From Janthinobacterium sp. CG3 (lineage in GTDB: Bacteria > Pseudomonadota > Gammaproteobacteria > Burkholderiales > Burkholderiaceae_D), in NCBI RefSeq assembly GCF_000344615.1, contig NZ_KB467824.1:3871767-3935766 (forward strand): DNA of 64,000 bases. The letters are read 5' to 3'. Shown in pieces: positions 45,183 through 54,063 of this stretch. How positions within the stretch are numbered: the first letter of the stretch is position 1; the number at the start of each line of letters is the position of its first letter. Below the pieces are notes generated by a model. That model ran no database searches, was not told the DNA's origin, and saw only the letters and a list, made by a program, of their open reading frames with translations. The translations under genes and the position numbers were made by a program.

Positions 45183-46652
45183 CTATCCGCCGCGCAGGAT
45201 CGCGCCGAGCACCTTCAGGCCGTGCGCGATCTCGGCTTCGGGAATCGCCGAAAAACCCAGCAGCAGGCCGGGCGCGGCGCGGCATTCGGCGGCCGCGCCG
45301 GCGTCGGCATAGTGGCCCAGCGGGCGCAATTCGATGCCGCGCTCCAGGCCGGCCCGCGCCACCGCCTCCTCGTCGTGGCCGCGGCGGAAATGCACGCACA
45401 GTTCCAGCCCGGTGTCGGCCGGGCCGCACGCCAGCAAGTCGCCCAGGTCGCGCGCGATGCCGTCCATCAGCAGCGCGCGCCGCCCCGCGTTGAGTTCGCG
45501 CGTGCGCTTGATGTGGCGGCCGAAGTGGCCCTCGGCGATGAAGTCGGCCAGCACCATCTGCGGCACGATCGCGGTGTGGCGGTCGAGCACCGCCTTGGCC
45601 TGCACCAGCGCGCCGGCCAGCGCCGGCGGCGCCACCAGGTAGCCCAGCCGCAGTCCGGGGAACAGCACCTTCGACAGCGTGCCGACGTAGACCACGCAGC
45701 CGGCCCGGTCCAGGCTTTGCAGCGAGGCCAGCGGCGCGCCGGTGTAACGGTATTCGCTGTCGTAGTCGTCCTCGATGACCCAGGCCCGGGCCTTGGCGGC
45801 CCAGGCCAGCAGCTCGAGCCGGCGCTGCAGGCTCATGCTCACGCCCAGGGGCAACTGGTGCGACGGTGTCACGTAGGCCAGCTTCGCCTGCGGGCAGTGC
45901 GCGGCGCCGTAGGCCACGTCCAACCCTTGCGCGTCGATCGGCACCGGGAACACGCGCGCGCCGCCGGCGTGCAACGGCCCGCTGGCGCCGCGGTAGCCGG
46001 GCGACTCCATCCAGACCGCGTCGCCGGGGCCGAGCAGCATGGTCGACAGCAGGTACAGCGCCTGCTGCGAACCGGAGGTGATGACGATCTGCTGCGGCGT
46101 GCAGTTGACCCCGCGCGACGCCTTCAGGTACACGCACAGCAGTTCGCGCAGCGGCAGGTAGCCGGCCGGGTCGCTGTAGCCCATCAGGTGGTCGGGCCGG
46201 CGCCAGCGGCGCGCCTCCAGCCGGCTCCAAACGTCGAACGGGAAATGCTCGATGGCCGGCATGCCGACCCGGAAGGCGCGCAACTTGCCGCGGTGGTAGG
46301 CGACCTGGCGCATCGCCGCGAGATAGCCCTCGCCGCGCGCCGACAGCGGGCGCAGCAGCCCGGGCGCGCCGGCGCCGGCGCCGGCGATCGGCAGGTCGGC
46401 GCTGACGAAGGTGCCCTTGCCGACACTGCCGCTCAGGTAGCCCTCGGCGCTCAGCTGGGCGTAGGCGTTCAGCACGGTTTGCCGCGAAATCGCCAGCAGG
46501 CGGCAGAACTCGCGCGTCGGCGGCAACTGCATGCCGGGGCCGATCGCGCCGCGCAGGATGGCGTCCTTGATGGCCGCGTACAGCTGGCGGAACAGCGGCG
46601 CCGGATCGGCCCGGTCAAGCGGCAGCGCGGTCAGGATCGCGGTGATGTGCAT
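45183..46652 (-). CDS. MocR-family regulator (GntR HTH fused to aminotransferase-like domain)
   Basis: A 489-residue protein. Residues ~15-85 are a GntR winged helix (PLFRQLYAAIKDAILRGAIGPGMQLPPTREFCRLLAISRQTVLNAY). From ~120 to the end it is a fold-type I aminotransferase-like PLP domain, with the Lys in VGTLSKVLFPGLRLGYLV. Such regulators use PLP or an amino-acid aldimine as effector. It is divergent from an OsmC/PaiB pair and has direct repeats in the shared promoter. PdxR-like or GabR-like function cannot be distinguished. The start at 46652 is chosen because the HTH begins within the first 20 residues. Confidence 0.88.
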   Translation of the reverse strand: MHITAILTALPLDRADPAPLFRQLYAAIKDAILRGAIGPGMQLPPTREFCRLLAISRQTVLNAYAQLSAEGYLSGSVGKGTFVSADLPIAGAGAGAPGLLRPLSARGEGYLAAMRQVAYHRGKLRAFRVGMPAIEHFPFDVWSRLEARRWRRPDHLMGYSDPAGYLPLRELLCVYLKASRGVNCTPQQIVITSGSQQALYLLSTMLLGPGDAVWMESPGYRGASGPLHAGGARVFPVPIDAQGLDVAYGAAHCPQAKLAYVTPSHQLPLGVSMSLQRRLELLAWAAKARAWVIEDDYDSEYRYTGAPLASLQSLDRAGCVVYVGTLSKVLFPGLRLGYLVAPPALAGALVQAKAVLDRHTAIVPQMVLADFIAEGHFGRHIKRTRELNAGRRALLMDGIARDLGDLLACGPADTGLELCVHFRRGHDEEAVARAGLERGIELRPLGHYADAGAAAECRAAPGLLLGFSAIPEAEIAHGLKVLGAILRGG

Positions 46653-46668
46653 GGTGCGGCCTCGTTGA

Positions 46669-46708
46669 ATTGGTATTTTTAAAATAGCACTTATTGGATC
46701 TTTTAAAA
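46669..46708. promoter_or_regulatory. direct-repeat operator candidate for the MocR regulator
   Basis: ATTGGTATTTTTAAAA (46669-46684) and ATTGGATCTTTTAAAA (46693-46708) are direct repeats spaced 24 bases start to start, in the 162-base gap between the MocR and OsmC genes. MocR proteins often bind direct repeats upstream of their own divergent gene. A T-rich/A-rich core in such a GC-rich genome also supports promoter function. Confidence 0.5.
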
Positions 46709-46814
46709 AGCCAAATTGAACACTAAGATGGCTTACCTTCCATCCAACGCCCAAGATCGGCTTCGCCGCCGTGGACAAGGGCTGCATCGTCCGTCAACCC
46801 CAATAGGAGCAATC

Positions 46815-47282
46815 ATGCAGCAATTCGAAGCAAAACTGGTATGGGAACGGGGCCAACAAGGGTTCGCCGACCAGCGCTACAGCCGCGCCCACGAATGGTC
46901 TTTCGACGGCGGCCTGCGGGTGCCGGCCTCGTCGTCGCCGCTATCGGTGCCGCCGCCGATGTCGAACCCGGCCAACCTCGACCCGGAGGAGGCGCTGGTG
47001 GCCGCCGCGTCGAGCTGCCACATGTTGTTTTTCCTGTCGATCGCGGCGCAGCGCGGCTTCGTTGTCGACCGCTACAGCGACCACGCGGTGGGCGAGCTGG
47101 CGCGCAACGCCGAGGGCCGCGTGGCGATGACCCGCATCACGCTGCGCCCGTCGATCGCCTTCTCCGGCGCGGCGCTGCCGGACGCCGCCGCGCGCGCCGC
47201 GATACACCACCTGGCGCACCAGAAGTGCTACATCGCCAACTCGCTCAAGACCGACATCGTCGTCGCCGAAGCGGAGGGCTGA
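46815..47282 (+). CDS. OsmC-family peroxidase-like protein
   Basis: A 155-residue protein with the two redox-active cysteines of the OsmC/Ohr family: Cys68 in AAASSCHMLFF and Cys138 in HQKCYIANSL. DGGLRVPASSSPLSVPP and the NLDPEEALVAAASS run match the family. It should reduce organic peroxides with a thiol partner; the variant YIANS suggests the OsmC rather than the Ohr branch. AGGAG precedes the ATG. It is followed by paiB-like gene after 2 bases, so they form an operon divergent from the MocR regulator. Confidence 0.85.
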   Translation: MQQFEAKLVWERGQQGFADQRYSRAHEWSFDGGLRVPASSSPLSVPPPMSNPANLDPEEALVAAASSCHMLFFLSIAAQRGFVVDRYSDHAVGELARNAEGRVAMTRITLRPSIAFSGAALPDAAARAAIHHLAHQKCYIANSLKTDIVVAEAEG

Positions 47283-47284
47283 GC

Positions 47285-47899
47285 ATGTACCAACCGGCCC
47301 TGTTTGAAGAATCCCGCCTCGACGTGCTGCACGCGCTGATCGACGCCCACCCGCTCGGCGCGGTGGTGACGCACGGCGCCGCCGGCCTGGGCGCCGACCA
47401 CATTCCGTTCGAGGTCGGCGCGCCGACCGCCGAGGCGCCGTTCGGCGTGCTGCGCGGCCACGTCGCGCGCGCCAATCCGCTGTGGCGCCACGAGGCCGAC
47501 ACGCTGGTGCTGTTCCAGGGCGCGCAAGCCTACATCACGCCGGCGTGGTACGAGGAAAAGGCGCGCACCGGCAAGGTGGTGCCAACCTATAACTACGCGG
47601 TGGTGCACGGCTACGGCCGGCTGCGCGCGATCGACGACCCGCAGTGGCTGCTGGCGATGCTGGAGCGGCTGACCGCGCGCCACGAGGCGGCGCAGGCGGC
47701 GCCGTGGCGCGTCGACGACGCGCCGCCCGATTTCATCGCCAAGACCTTGGCGGCCATCGTCGGCATCGAAATCCCGCTGACGCGCATCGAAGGAAAATGG
47801 AAGACCAGCCAGAACCGTTCGGCGCGCGACAAGCGCAGCATCGCCGCCGGGCTGGGCGCGGACCACCCGATGGCGCCGCTGGTGCGGCCGGCAATGTAA
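47285..47899 (+). CDS. PaiB-family FMN-binding protein
   Basis: A 204-residue protein of the PaiB/FMN-binding split-barrel family. Key segments are MYQPALFEESRLDVLHALI, GVLRGHVARANPLWR, YITPAWYEEKARTGKVVPTYNYAVVHGYG and IEGKWKTSQNRSARDKRSIAAGL. In Bacillus, PaiB is linked to negative regulation of sporulation and protease genes; in proteobacteria the function is unclear and flavin-linked. It is the second gene of the operon with OsmC. Confidence 0.85.
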   Translation: MYQPALFEESRLDVLHALIDAHPLGAVVTHGAAGLGADHIPFEVGAPTAEAPFGVLRGHVARANPLWRHEADTLVLFQGAQAYITPAWYEEKARTGKVVPTYNYAVVHGYGRLRAIDDPQWLLAMLERLTARHEAAQAAPWRVDDAPPDFIAKTLAAIVGIEIPLTRIEGKWKTSQNRSARDKRSIAAGLGADHPMAPLVRPAM

Positions 47900-47904
47900 A
47901 TAAC

Positions 47905-47968
47905 CGGACCAGCCCCCCGGGGACGCGCCGTCCCCGTCCGACCCCGGGGTTGCGTCCTTGGCTTTAAG
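47905..47968. repeat. family C palindrome (copy C5)
   Basis: GGGGACGCGCCGTCCCC (hairpin) is followed by GTCCGACCCCGGGGTTGCG and the tail CCTTGGCTTTAA. The tail overlaps the stop codon (47964-47966) of the AEC transporter. It sits between convergent genes and likely terminates both. Confidence 0.6.
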
Positions 47969-48917
47969 TCAGCAACACCACCGCCGCCGAAAACGTCAAA
48001 AACGACAAGGCCGTCGACACCAGGATAATACGCGCGATGCGCCCGGTGTTGGCGCCGAAGCGCTCCGACAGCATCGCCACGTTGCTCGCGCTCGGCAGGC
48101 AGGCCACCAGCACCAGCACGGTCAGCGCGAAGCGCTCCAGCGGCAGCCCCAGCGCGATCGCCGCGTTGCCCACGCCCAGCACCAGCAGCGGGTGCAAGAT
48201 CAACTTCTTCAGCGCGACCGGCACGAACTCGCCCAGCGGCGAGGCGTCGGCGCTGTTCATCTGCGAGCGCGCCAGCACCGCGCCGATGGTAAACAGCGCC
48301 ACTGGCGAGGCCGCGTCCGCCAGCAGGCCGACGGTCTGCATCAACGGCTTGGGCAGCGCCAGCCCCAGCCACGACGTCAACGCCCCCAACACGATGGCCC
48401 ACGGCATCGGATTGCCGAGCATACCCTTGAGCGCCTTGCCGACCGCCGCCCGGCCGCCCTGCCCGTCGGCGCCGCCGACCCGCGACAGCGCGATGCACAG
48501 CGAACTGGTAATGACCATATCGACGACGATGGTGACGATCACCGGCCCCGACGAACGCGGTCCGAGCAGCGCCAGCAGCAGCGGCACGCCCATGAAGCCG
48601 GTGTTCGGAAAGGCCGCGACCAACGCGCCGAAGGCGGCGTTGTTCCAGTCGATGCGGTGGCTCAGCGTGGCGGCCATGGTCACGCCGACCATCACCAGCG
48701 CGCACAGCAGGTAGACGCCGAACACGCCGGGGTCGAGCAACTGCGCCAGCGGCGTGACGGCGCCGAAGCGGTACAACATGCAGGGCAGCGCGAAAAACAG
48801 CACGAAGGTGTTCAGGCCGGGAATCGCGACCAGCGGCAGCATGCTGCGCCGCACGGCGACGTAGCCGCACAGCACCAGCGCGAAAAAGGGAAAGGTGACG
48901 GTGAGAATGGTAAGCAT
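47964..48917 (-). CDS. AEC-family transporter (auxin efflux carrier-like)
   Basis: A 317-residue membrane protein with ten hydrophobic helices in two inverted halves. The start ILTVTFPFFALVLCGYVAVR and the motif AAFPNTGFMGVPLLLALLG are typical of AEC transporters, as is the C-terminal ACLPSASNVAMLSERFG. Bacterial members export malonate or other organic acids. The cargo here is unknown. The gene lies between the paiB-like gene (convergent) and the methyltransferase (same strand, 52 bases upstream). Confidence 0.88.
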   Translation of the reverse strand: MLTILTVTFPFFALVLCGYVAVRRSMLPLVAIPGLNTFVLFFALPCMLYRFGAVTPLAQLLDPGVFGVYLLCALVMVGVTMAATLSHRIDWNNAAFGALVAAFPNTGFMGVPLLLALLGPRSSGPVIVTIVVDMVITSSLCIALSRVGGADGQGGRAAVGKALKGMLGNPMPWAIVLGALTSWLGLALPKPLMQTVGLLADAASPVALFTIGAVLARSQMNSADASPLGEFVPVALKKLILHPLLVLGVGNAAIALGLPLERFALTVLVLVACLPSASNVAMLSERFGANTGRIARIILVSTALSFLTFSAAVVLLT

Positions 48918-48969
48918 GGGAAACGATTGTAGCCGTTCCCCTGCGTTTGCGCGCCCGGACGCCCGGGCG

Positions 48970-49764
48970 TTATAACTTCAGGCTGCGCGTGGCAATGAAG
49001 CTTGGCATGAATTTTTCAATCTCGAAGCGCGCCGGCGTGTGCATTTCCTCGATGAAGCCGGCGATCACGAAGCCGGCCGACAGCTGGCCGCCGATCTGGC
49101 TGGCCAGGCTGTGGCCGAACAACATCGGCTGGCCTTGTTCCCGCTTGCCGGCGATGGCCGCCTGGTCCAGGTCGATCAGGTCGGAATAGGGTACCTGATA
49201 GCGCGGTCGTATCAAACCCTCGGCGGCGTAGGCCGGATCGCGGTCGGCGATGAAGACGGCCGGGTTGAAAAAACTCGACAGCAAGGCGCCGCCGTGGTCC
49301 AGCACGCGGTAACACTCTTCCCAGATCGGTTCGATGACCGGCGCGTACTGGTTCGACACGGGATGCACCACCAGGTCGAACGACGCGTCGGCAAAGCACG
49401 ACAGGTCGCGCATGTCGCCCTGCACCAGGGTGAGCGACAAGCCGTCGCGCCGGGCCACCATGGCGTCCTTGGCCAACTGCTCGTTCGACAAGTCGAACAC
49501 GGTGACGTCGGCGCCCGCCGCGGCCAGCACCGGCGCTTGCTGGCCGCCGGCCGCGGCGAGGCAGAGCACGCGTTTGCCGGCGACGTTGCCCAGCCAGTCG
49601 GACGGCAGCGGACCCGGCGTTAAGTAGATGTGCCAATGGCCAAGCTTGGCGGCGGCGATGACGGCGCTGCTGACCGGCTGCGACCACGCGCCGTTGGCGC
49701 GCGCCTGCAAGTCCCAGGCGTCGGCGTTGGGGGAAAATACATTGTACGGGGACGTATTGGGCAT
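48970..49764 (-). CDS. SAM-dependent class I methyltransferase
   Basis: A 264-residue protein. The SAM-binding motif I is GKRVLCLAAAGGQQAPVLAAAGADVTVFDLS, followed by LVQGDMRDLSCFADASFDLVVHPVSN (motifs II to IV). An uncommon VLDHGGALLSSFFNP and a C-terminal EMHTPARFEIEKFMPSFIATRSLK follow. The substrate is not identifiable. AGGAG precedes the ATG at 49764; an upstream ATG at 49842 would add an unconserved stretch. Confidence 0.85.
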   Translation of the reverse strand: MPNTSPYNVFSPNADAWDLQARANGAWSQPVSSAVIAAAKLGHWHIYLTPGPLPSDWLGNVAGKRVLCLAAAGGQQAPVLAAAGADVTVFDLSNEQLAKDAMVARRDGLSLTLVQGDMRDLSCFADASFDLVVHPVSNQYAPVIEPIWEECYRVLDHGGALLSSFFNPAVFIADRDPAYAAEGLIRPRYQVPYSDLIDLDQAAIAGKREQGQPMLFGHSLASQIGGQLSAGFVIAGFIEEMHTPARFEIEKFMPSFIATRSLKL

Positions 49765-50120
49765 GCGGAATGCTCCTGAAGCCAGGCTATGAAACCCGGA
49801 TGTGCGGGCACGTGCAAGGCCGTAACGGGACGACAGCATCACTTGCGCATGTCGAATTATGCTTTAGAAAAGATGGCTTATTTTATATCTCGGAGGAAAA
49901 AAAGCAAAGCGCGCAGATGTAACAAAAGTTCGGCAACGAGCGCACTGAAAAAATCCACGCCACCGGCGTAACCGCGGGTGGCGTGCATGCGCTGAAGTTG
50001 CGTGTCCTCGGCCGGATGAGCGGGACGCGTCGTCCGGCAATGTTGGCCGAAGCGAGTCGGGCTGCTCCGGGCCAAGCTTGTCGGGTTACGCCCGCCGAAA
50101 ATCGCCCGCCGCCGCCGGCG
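49765..50120. other. intergenic region with two hairpins and a degenerate family A copy
   Basis: This 356-base gap lies between the methyltransferase start and the end of phoD, both leftward. It holds an AT-rich promoter-like part around 49850-49910. A hairpin CCACGCCACC...GGTGGCGTG lies at 49955-49985. From 50013 a degenerate family A palindrome occurs (CCGGATGAGC...GCGTCGTCCGG, then GTCGGGTTACG at 50080). The last two probably terminate phoD. No gene is called here. Confidence 0.55.
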
Positions 50121-51797
50121 TCACACCGCCAGCAGTTTGCGGTTCGCCGCGCCCGGCAGCGTACGCAGCGTCTTGCCCGGCAGCGCCGTGTAGGTCTGTG
50201 ATTTGACCGTGCTGACGTAGCGCCACTCGGCCCAGGCCTGCGACTGCGTGGCGGTGACGATCATGAAGCCGCGGTGCTCGGTTTCGGCGTACACCAGCGG
50301 CCCGATCACCTGCTCCAGTCCCGCCGCCACCGTGGCCGGACTCTCGTTCGGGAAGATGTACTCGAAGCCCGGCGACGTCACCGAGGTGACGCCGAATTCG
50401 ACGCCGACCGCCTTGCCGTGCATGTCGGCGAGGTCGCTGGCCCACGAGTTGTGGGTGTCGCCGGCCAAGGTGATGAGGTTTTTATCCATCGCCCTGGCCA
50501 TGCCGAGCACGGTTTCGCGCGCCGCCCCGTAGCCGTCCCAGGCGTCGAGGTTGTAGGGCACCGACGGCTGCGCCAGCATCAGCCGTTGCGCCGGCGTCAG
50601 GCTGGCCGGGTCCTGTTGCGCCTTGCCGGCCAGCGCCAGGTAGTCGCCGAAGCCGATCTGTTGCAGCGCCAGCGGCGCCGGAATGTGCATGCGCGCCATC
50701 AGCACCTGCTGGCCGAGGATTTGCCACGTCGCCGTCGAGGCGCGCATCTGCTGTTGCAACCACGCGGTTTGCTCCGCGCCCATCAACTGGCGGCCTGGAT
50801 CGGCCATGTCGGCGCCGAACCTGGCCGCGTCGAAACCCGCCGCGCCGGTGTAGTCGTTGTAGCTCAGTTGCTTGTCGCGCCCGATCACCCGGGTGTCGAG
50901 CATGTGCAGCGAGACCAGGGCGCCGAAGTCGAAGGAGCGGTAGATGCGGTCGGGCCGGGCCGCGTCCGGCAGGCGGATCGGCATCCATTCGTGGTAGGCC
51001 TGCAAGGCGGCGCCGCGGCGCGCGCTGAACGGGCCCTCGGTGGCCGGATTGTGGTTTTCGGCGCCGCCGGTCCAGGTGTCGTTGGCGAATTCATGGTCGT
51101 CCCAGACGGCGATAAATGGCAGCTTGGCGTGCAGCGCCTGCAGGTCGGCGTCGCCGCGGTATTGCGCGTAGCGGCTGCGGTAGTCGGTCAGTGTGACGAT
51201 CTGGTTTTTCGGCTCGACCTCGCGCTTCAGCGCCGCCGCGTCCTTCGACGCGTAGCCGTCGCGCGGGTATTCGTAGATGTAGTCGCCCAGGTGCACGGCG
51301 GCGTCGATGTCGTTCAACCGGGCCGCCTCGGCGTAGACGTTGAAGTAGCCGGCCGGATAGTTCGAGCAGGTGAACACGGCCAGCTTGACTTGCTCGACCT
51401 TGCCCGACGGCAGCGTCTTGGTACGCCCCGTCGGCGAGCGGCTGTCGCCGACCCAAAAGCGGTAGAAATACACGCTGCCGGCGCCCAGCCCGGTGACGTC
51501 GACCTTGACCGTGAAGTCGCGCGCGGCGCCGGTGTTGACGCTGCCGCTTTTGACGACGCCGGCGAATTGCTCGTCGCTGGCCACTTCCCAGCGCACCTCG
51601 AAATCGCGCAGCTCGGACGGCGTCGCGCGGGTCCAGATGATGACGCGGTCGGCCTGCGGATCGCCGCTGGCGACGCCATGCGCGAAGCTGGCGGAAAAGG
51701 TCGCGCCGTTGCCGCCGCCGCAGGCGGCCAGCGACACCGCGGCGGTGCCCAGTGCAAAACCGCGGATGAACTGGCGGCGTGAATGTGGAGTGCTCAT
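50121..51797 (-). CDS. phoD: PhoD-family alkaline phosphatase/phosphodiesterase
   Basis: A 558-residue exported enzyme. The twin-arginine signal SRRQFIRGFALGTAAVSLAAC also has a lipobox, so a Tat-exported lipoprotein is likely. The PhoD metal and active-site segments are present: HLGDYIYEY, VWDDHEFANDTWTGGAENHNPATEG, LAGDTHNSWASDLADMHG and a C-terminal GFMIVTATQSQAWAEWRYV. It should hydrolyse phosphomonoesters and diesters, using Fe/Ca in known members. No pho-box could be verified. The neighbouring DUF4142 gene is on the same strand but separated by 109 bases. Confidence 0.9.
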   Translation of the reverse strand: MSTPHSRRQFIRGFALGTAAVSLAACGGGNGATFSASFAHGVASGDPQADRVIIWTRATPSELRDFEVRWEVASDEQFAGVVKSGSVNTGAARDFTVKVDVTGLGAGSVYFYRFWVGDSRSPTGRTKTLPSGKVEQVKLAVFTCSNYPAGYFNVYAEAARLNDIDAAVHLGDYIYEYPRDGYASKDAAALKREVEPKNQIVTLTDYRSRYAQYRGDADLQALHAKLPFIAVWDDHEFANDTWTGGAENHNPATEGPFSARRGAALQAYHEWMPIRLPDAARPDRIYRSFDFGALVSLHMLDTRVIGRDKQLSYNDYTGAAGFDAARFGADMADPGRQLMGAEQTAWLQQQMRASTATWQILGQQVLMARMHIPAPLALQQIGFGDYLALAGKAQQDPASLTPAQRLMLAQPSVPYNLDAWDGYGAARETVLGMARAMDKNLITLAGDTHNSWASDLADMHGKAVGVEFGVTSVTSPGFEYIFPNESPATVAAGLEQVIGPLVYAETEHRGFMIVTATQSQAWAEWRYVSTVKSQTYTALPGKTLRTLPGAANRKLLAV

Positions 51798-51906
51798 CTG
51801 GCTGATTCCAATAAGAAAGAATCAGCGATGATAAAAAAATATTATGACTCCGGCATGACGCCGATCAGAATGTTTCTTCGGTTTGCGCCCCGGGCATGGC
51901 CGCCGC

Positions 51907-52536
51907 TCAACCGCCGGTCTTGGGCTTGGTGGCGGGGGCGGTGTTGCCGCTGCCCTGGCTGCCCGCCGTGCCGGAGCTGCCGGAAGCGGTGCCGGCGCCC
52001 TTGCCGAGCGCGGCGTTCACTTGCCGCACCGAATTCAAATGTTCCTCGACCGTCGGTTGCAGCTTTGCCGCCAGCGCCTTGACGTCCGCGTCCTTGGCGC
52101 GCGTCTGCACGCGCCGCAGCAGCGCATGGGTTTTCTGGTGGTCGGCGACGCCGGCCTGCGCCATATAGCGGCGGTCGAACGCGTCGCCCGACAAGGCGCT
52201 CATCTTTTGCTCCATTTTCTTGTGCTTGCCGTCGGCCTCGGCCGGCAGGCCGACGCCCTTCGCCTGCGCCAGTTGCTGCACCTCTTGCAGCGCCGCGGTG
52301 TGGTCGTCGATCATTTTCTGGGCGAAATTTTTCACCTCCTGGTTTTGGGTTTTCCCCTGCGCCAGTTTGGCCGCGTCGATTTCCGCCCGGTTCGCCTGCG
52401 CCATTTGAATCAGCAGCGCCTGGTCGCCCTTGCCGATCGGCGCCGCGGCCGCTGGGGTCCGCGCCGCGGCGGCGCCAAACAGCATCACCCCCACCGCCAC
52501 CGCGAACAGCCGCTGGCCTATTCTCGCTTTAGTCAT
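51907..52536 (-). CDS. DUF4142 ferritin-like exported protein
   Basis: A 209-residue protein with a signal peptide (RLFAVAVGVMLFGAAAA). The four-helix DUF4142 domain has KGDQALLIQMAQANRAEIDAAKLAQ and KNFAQKMIDDHTAALQEVQQLAQ. It continues with YMAQAGVADHQKTHALL and VKALAAKLQPTVEEHLN, with the expected E/H ligands. The Gly/Ser/Thr-rich tail is flexible. AGGAG precedes the ATG. Stress-related periplasmic roles are suspected for the family. Confidence 0.85.
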   Translation of the reverse strand: MTKARIGQRLFAVAVGVMLFGAAAARTPAAAAPIGKGDQALLIQMAQANRAEIDAAKLAQGKTQNQEVKNFAQKMIDDHTAALQEVQQLAQAKGVGLPAEADGKHKKMEQKMSALSGDAFDRRYMAQAGVADHQKTHALLRRVQTRAKDADVKALAAKLQPTVEEHLNSVRQVNAALGKGAGTASGSSGTAGSQGSGNTAPATKPKTGG

Positions 52537-52646
52537 CTTGCTTCTCCTGATAAATGGAATGAATGCGTGGCGGCCCATGCCGCCGCGCCCGCACCAATTT
52601 GACCGGCGCCGGAATGACAAGTTCAGTGGCTCCCGCTTGGCCGCAT

Positions 52647-53672
52647 ATGCGCAGCGACATCTTCGCGCCGGCGCTGCGCTATACTCCAACGTTGAACGCG
52701 CCGGCACTTACTGTCCCATCTCCCTTGATACCTGACCACGCCGTCCCCTCCCCTTCGGCCGCCACCGGCGCCGCGCAATCGGCCGGGGCCGAACTGCGCG
52801 CGCGGGTCGCCGCCCGCGCCAGCGCCGAAGGCCGCACCGACTCGCCCTATCCGGGGCTGCGCTATTACCGCTTTTCCACGCCGACCGCGTACCGCAAGAC
52901 CCAGCTGCTGGTGCCGGGCGTCGTCGTCGTGCTGCAAGGACGCAAGACCATCGAGCTGGCCGGCCGCGCGCTCACCTACGCGGCGATGCAGTGCCTGGTG
53001 CTGGGCGGCGCGGCCATCTGCCACGGCACGGTGGTGCAGGCCAGCCCGGAGCTGCCCTATCTCGCCCTCCACCTCGACCTGCCGCCCGAGATGCTGGTCA
53101 AGACGCTGATCGCGCTGGAGCGGCAGGCCGCAGGGGCGCCGCGGCCGCTGCGCGAACACTACGTCGCGCCGCTGGAGGCGGACTTGCTCGACGCGCTGGC
53201 GCGTCTGCTGCCGGCGACCGACGCGGCGCTCGACCGCGCCATGCTGGCGCCGCTGGTGGTGGAGGAAATCGTCGTGCGCCTGCTGCGCGGCGGCGCGGCG
53301 GCGGCGATCCGCGACGCCGCCGCCGTCACGCGCTCGGCGATCCGCATCCAGCAATCGATGCAGTTCATCCAGGCGCATGTGGCGCGGCCCTTGTCGGTGG
53401 CGCAGCTGGCCGGGCAGGCGGCGATGAGCCCGTCCCACTATGCGCACAGCTTTCGCGCGGTCGCCGGCGTGAGTCCGATGCGCTATGTGCGCGACGCCCG
53501 CCTCGACCTGGCGCGCACGCTGCTGCTGGGCGCCGGCGCGCGCCCCAGCGAGGCGGCGGCCAGGGCCGGCTTTGACAGCAGCGCGCATTTCACGCGCGAG
53601 TTCCGGCGCCGCTTCGAACTCTCCCCGGGCGAGTACCAACGCCGCATGGCCGCCGCCGATCCGCAGTGGTGA
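52647..53672 (+). CDS. AraC-family regulator with AraC_N (cupin-like) domain
   Basis: About 341 residues. The N-terminal part ELRARVAARASAEGRTDSPYPGLRYYRFSTPTAYRKTQLLVPGVVVVLQGRKTIEL is the AraC_N effector domain found in many proteobacterial AraC proteins. The C-terminal double HTH is IRIQQSMQFIQAHVARPLSVAQLAGQAAMSPSHYAHSFRAVAGVSPMRYVRDARLDLA...FDSSAHFTREFRRRFELSPGEYQRR. The start is uncertain: the conserved region begins ~50 residues after this ATG. It precedes the monooxygenase gene on the same strand and may control it. Confidence 0.85.
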   Translation: MRSDIFAPALRYTPTLNAPALTVPSPLIPDHAVPSPSAATGAAQSAGAELRARVAARASAEGRTDSPYPGLRYYRFSTPTAYRKTQLLVPGVVVVLQGRKTIELAGRALTYAAMQCLVLGGAAICHGTVVQASPELPYLALHLDLPPEMLVKTLIALERQAAGAPRPLREHYVAPLEADLLDALARLLPATDAALDRAMLAPLVVEEIVVRLLRGGAAAAIRDAAAVTRSAIRIQQSMQFIQAHVARPLSVAQLAGQAAMSPSHYAHSFRAVAGVSPMRYVRDARLDLARTLLLGAGARPSEAAARAGFDSSAHFTREFRRRFELSPGEYQRRMAAADPQW

Positions 53673-53759
53673 TCAACGTTGCCGCAGGGCGCGTCATTGT
53701 GGCGGCATGCGCGCGCCGCTACACTTTGTGCTCCCCAACTGCATAAGGCAAGGCACTAT

Positions 53760-54050
53760 ATGAGCGGCATTCACGTCATCGTCACGTTTCAAACCAAGGC
53801 CGAAGCGGCGGCCGGTTTTTCGGCTTTGCTGGCGCAGGTGCAGCGCGATTTACCGGAGGTGGAAGGCTGCAGGGGCGTGCAGGTGTTCGCCGGGGCCGGC
53901 GATCCTTGCCTGTTCACGCTGCTGGAAGAGTGGGACAGCGCGGCGCTGCACCAGGCCCATATCGGCCGCGTGGTGGCGTCCGGCGCGTGGGCCGGCATCG
54001 CCGCCCAGTTGGCCGCGGAACCGCTTAGCCATTATTGCGTGCGGCGCTAG
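53760..54050 (+). CDS. antibiotic biosynthesis monooxygenase-like (ABM) protein
   Basis: A 96-residue ferredoxin-like protein. IHVIVTFQTKAEAAAGFSALLAQVQRDLPEVEGCRGVQVFAG...CLFTLLEEWDSAALHQAHI is the ABM pattern. Members form dimers and act as quinol or aromatic monooxygenases or in detoxification. The AraC gene upstream and the convergent HxlR gene downstream suggest control by electrophilic or aromatic compounds. The start ATG at 53760 has GGCAAGGC nearby. Confidence 0.8.
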   Translation: MSGIHVIVTFQTKAEAAAGFSALLAQVQRDLPEVEGCRGVQVFAGAGDPCLFTLLEEWDSAALHQAHIGRVVASGAWAGIAAQLAAEPLSHYCVRR

Positions 54051-54063
54051 CGCCGGGCCGGGT

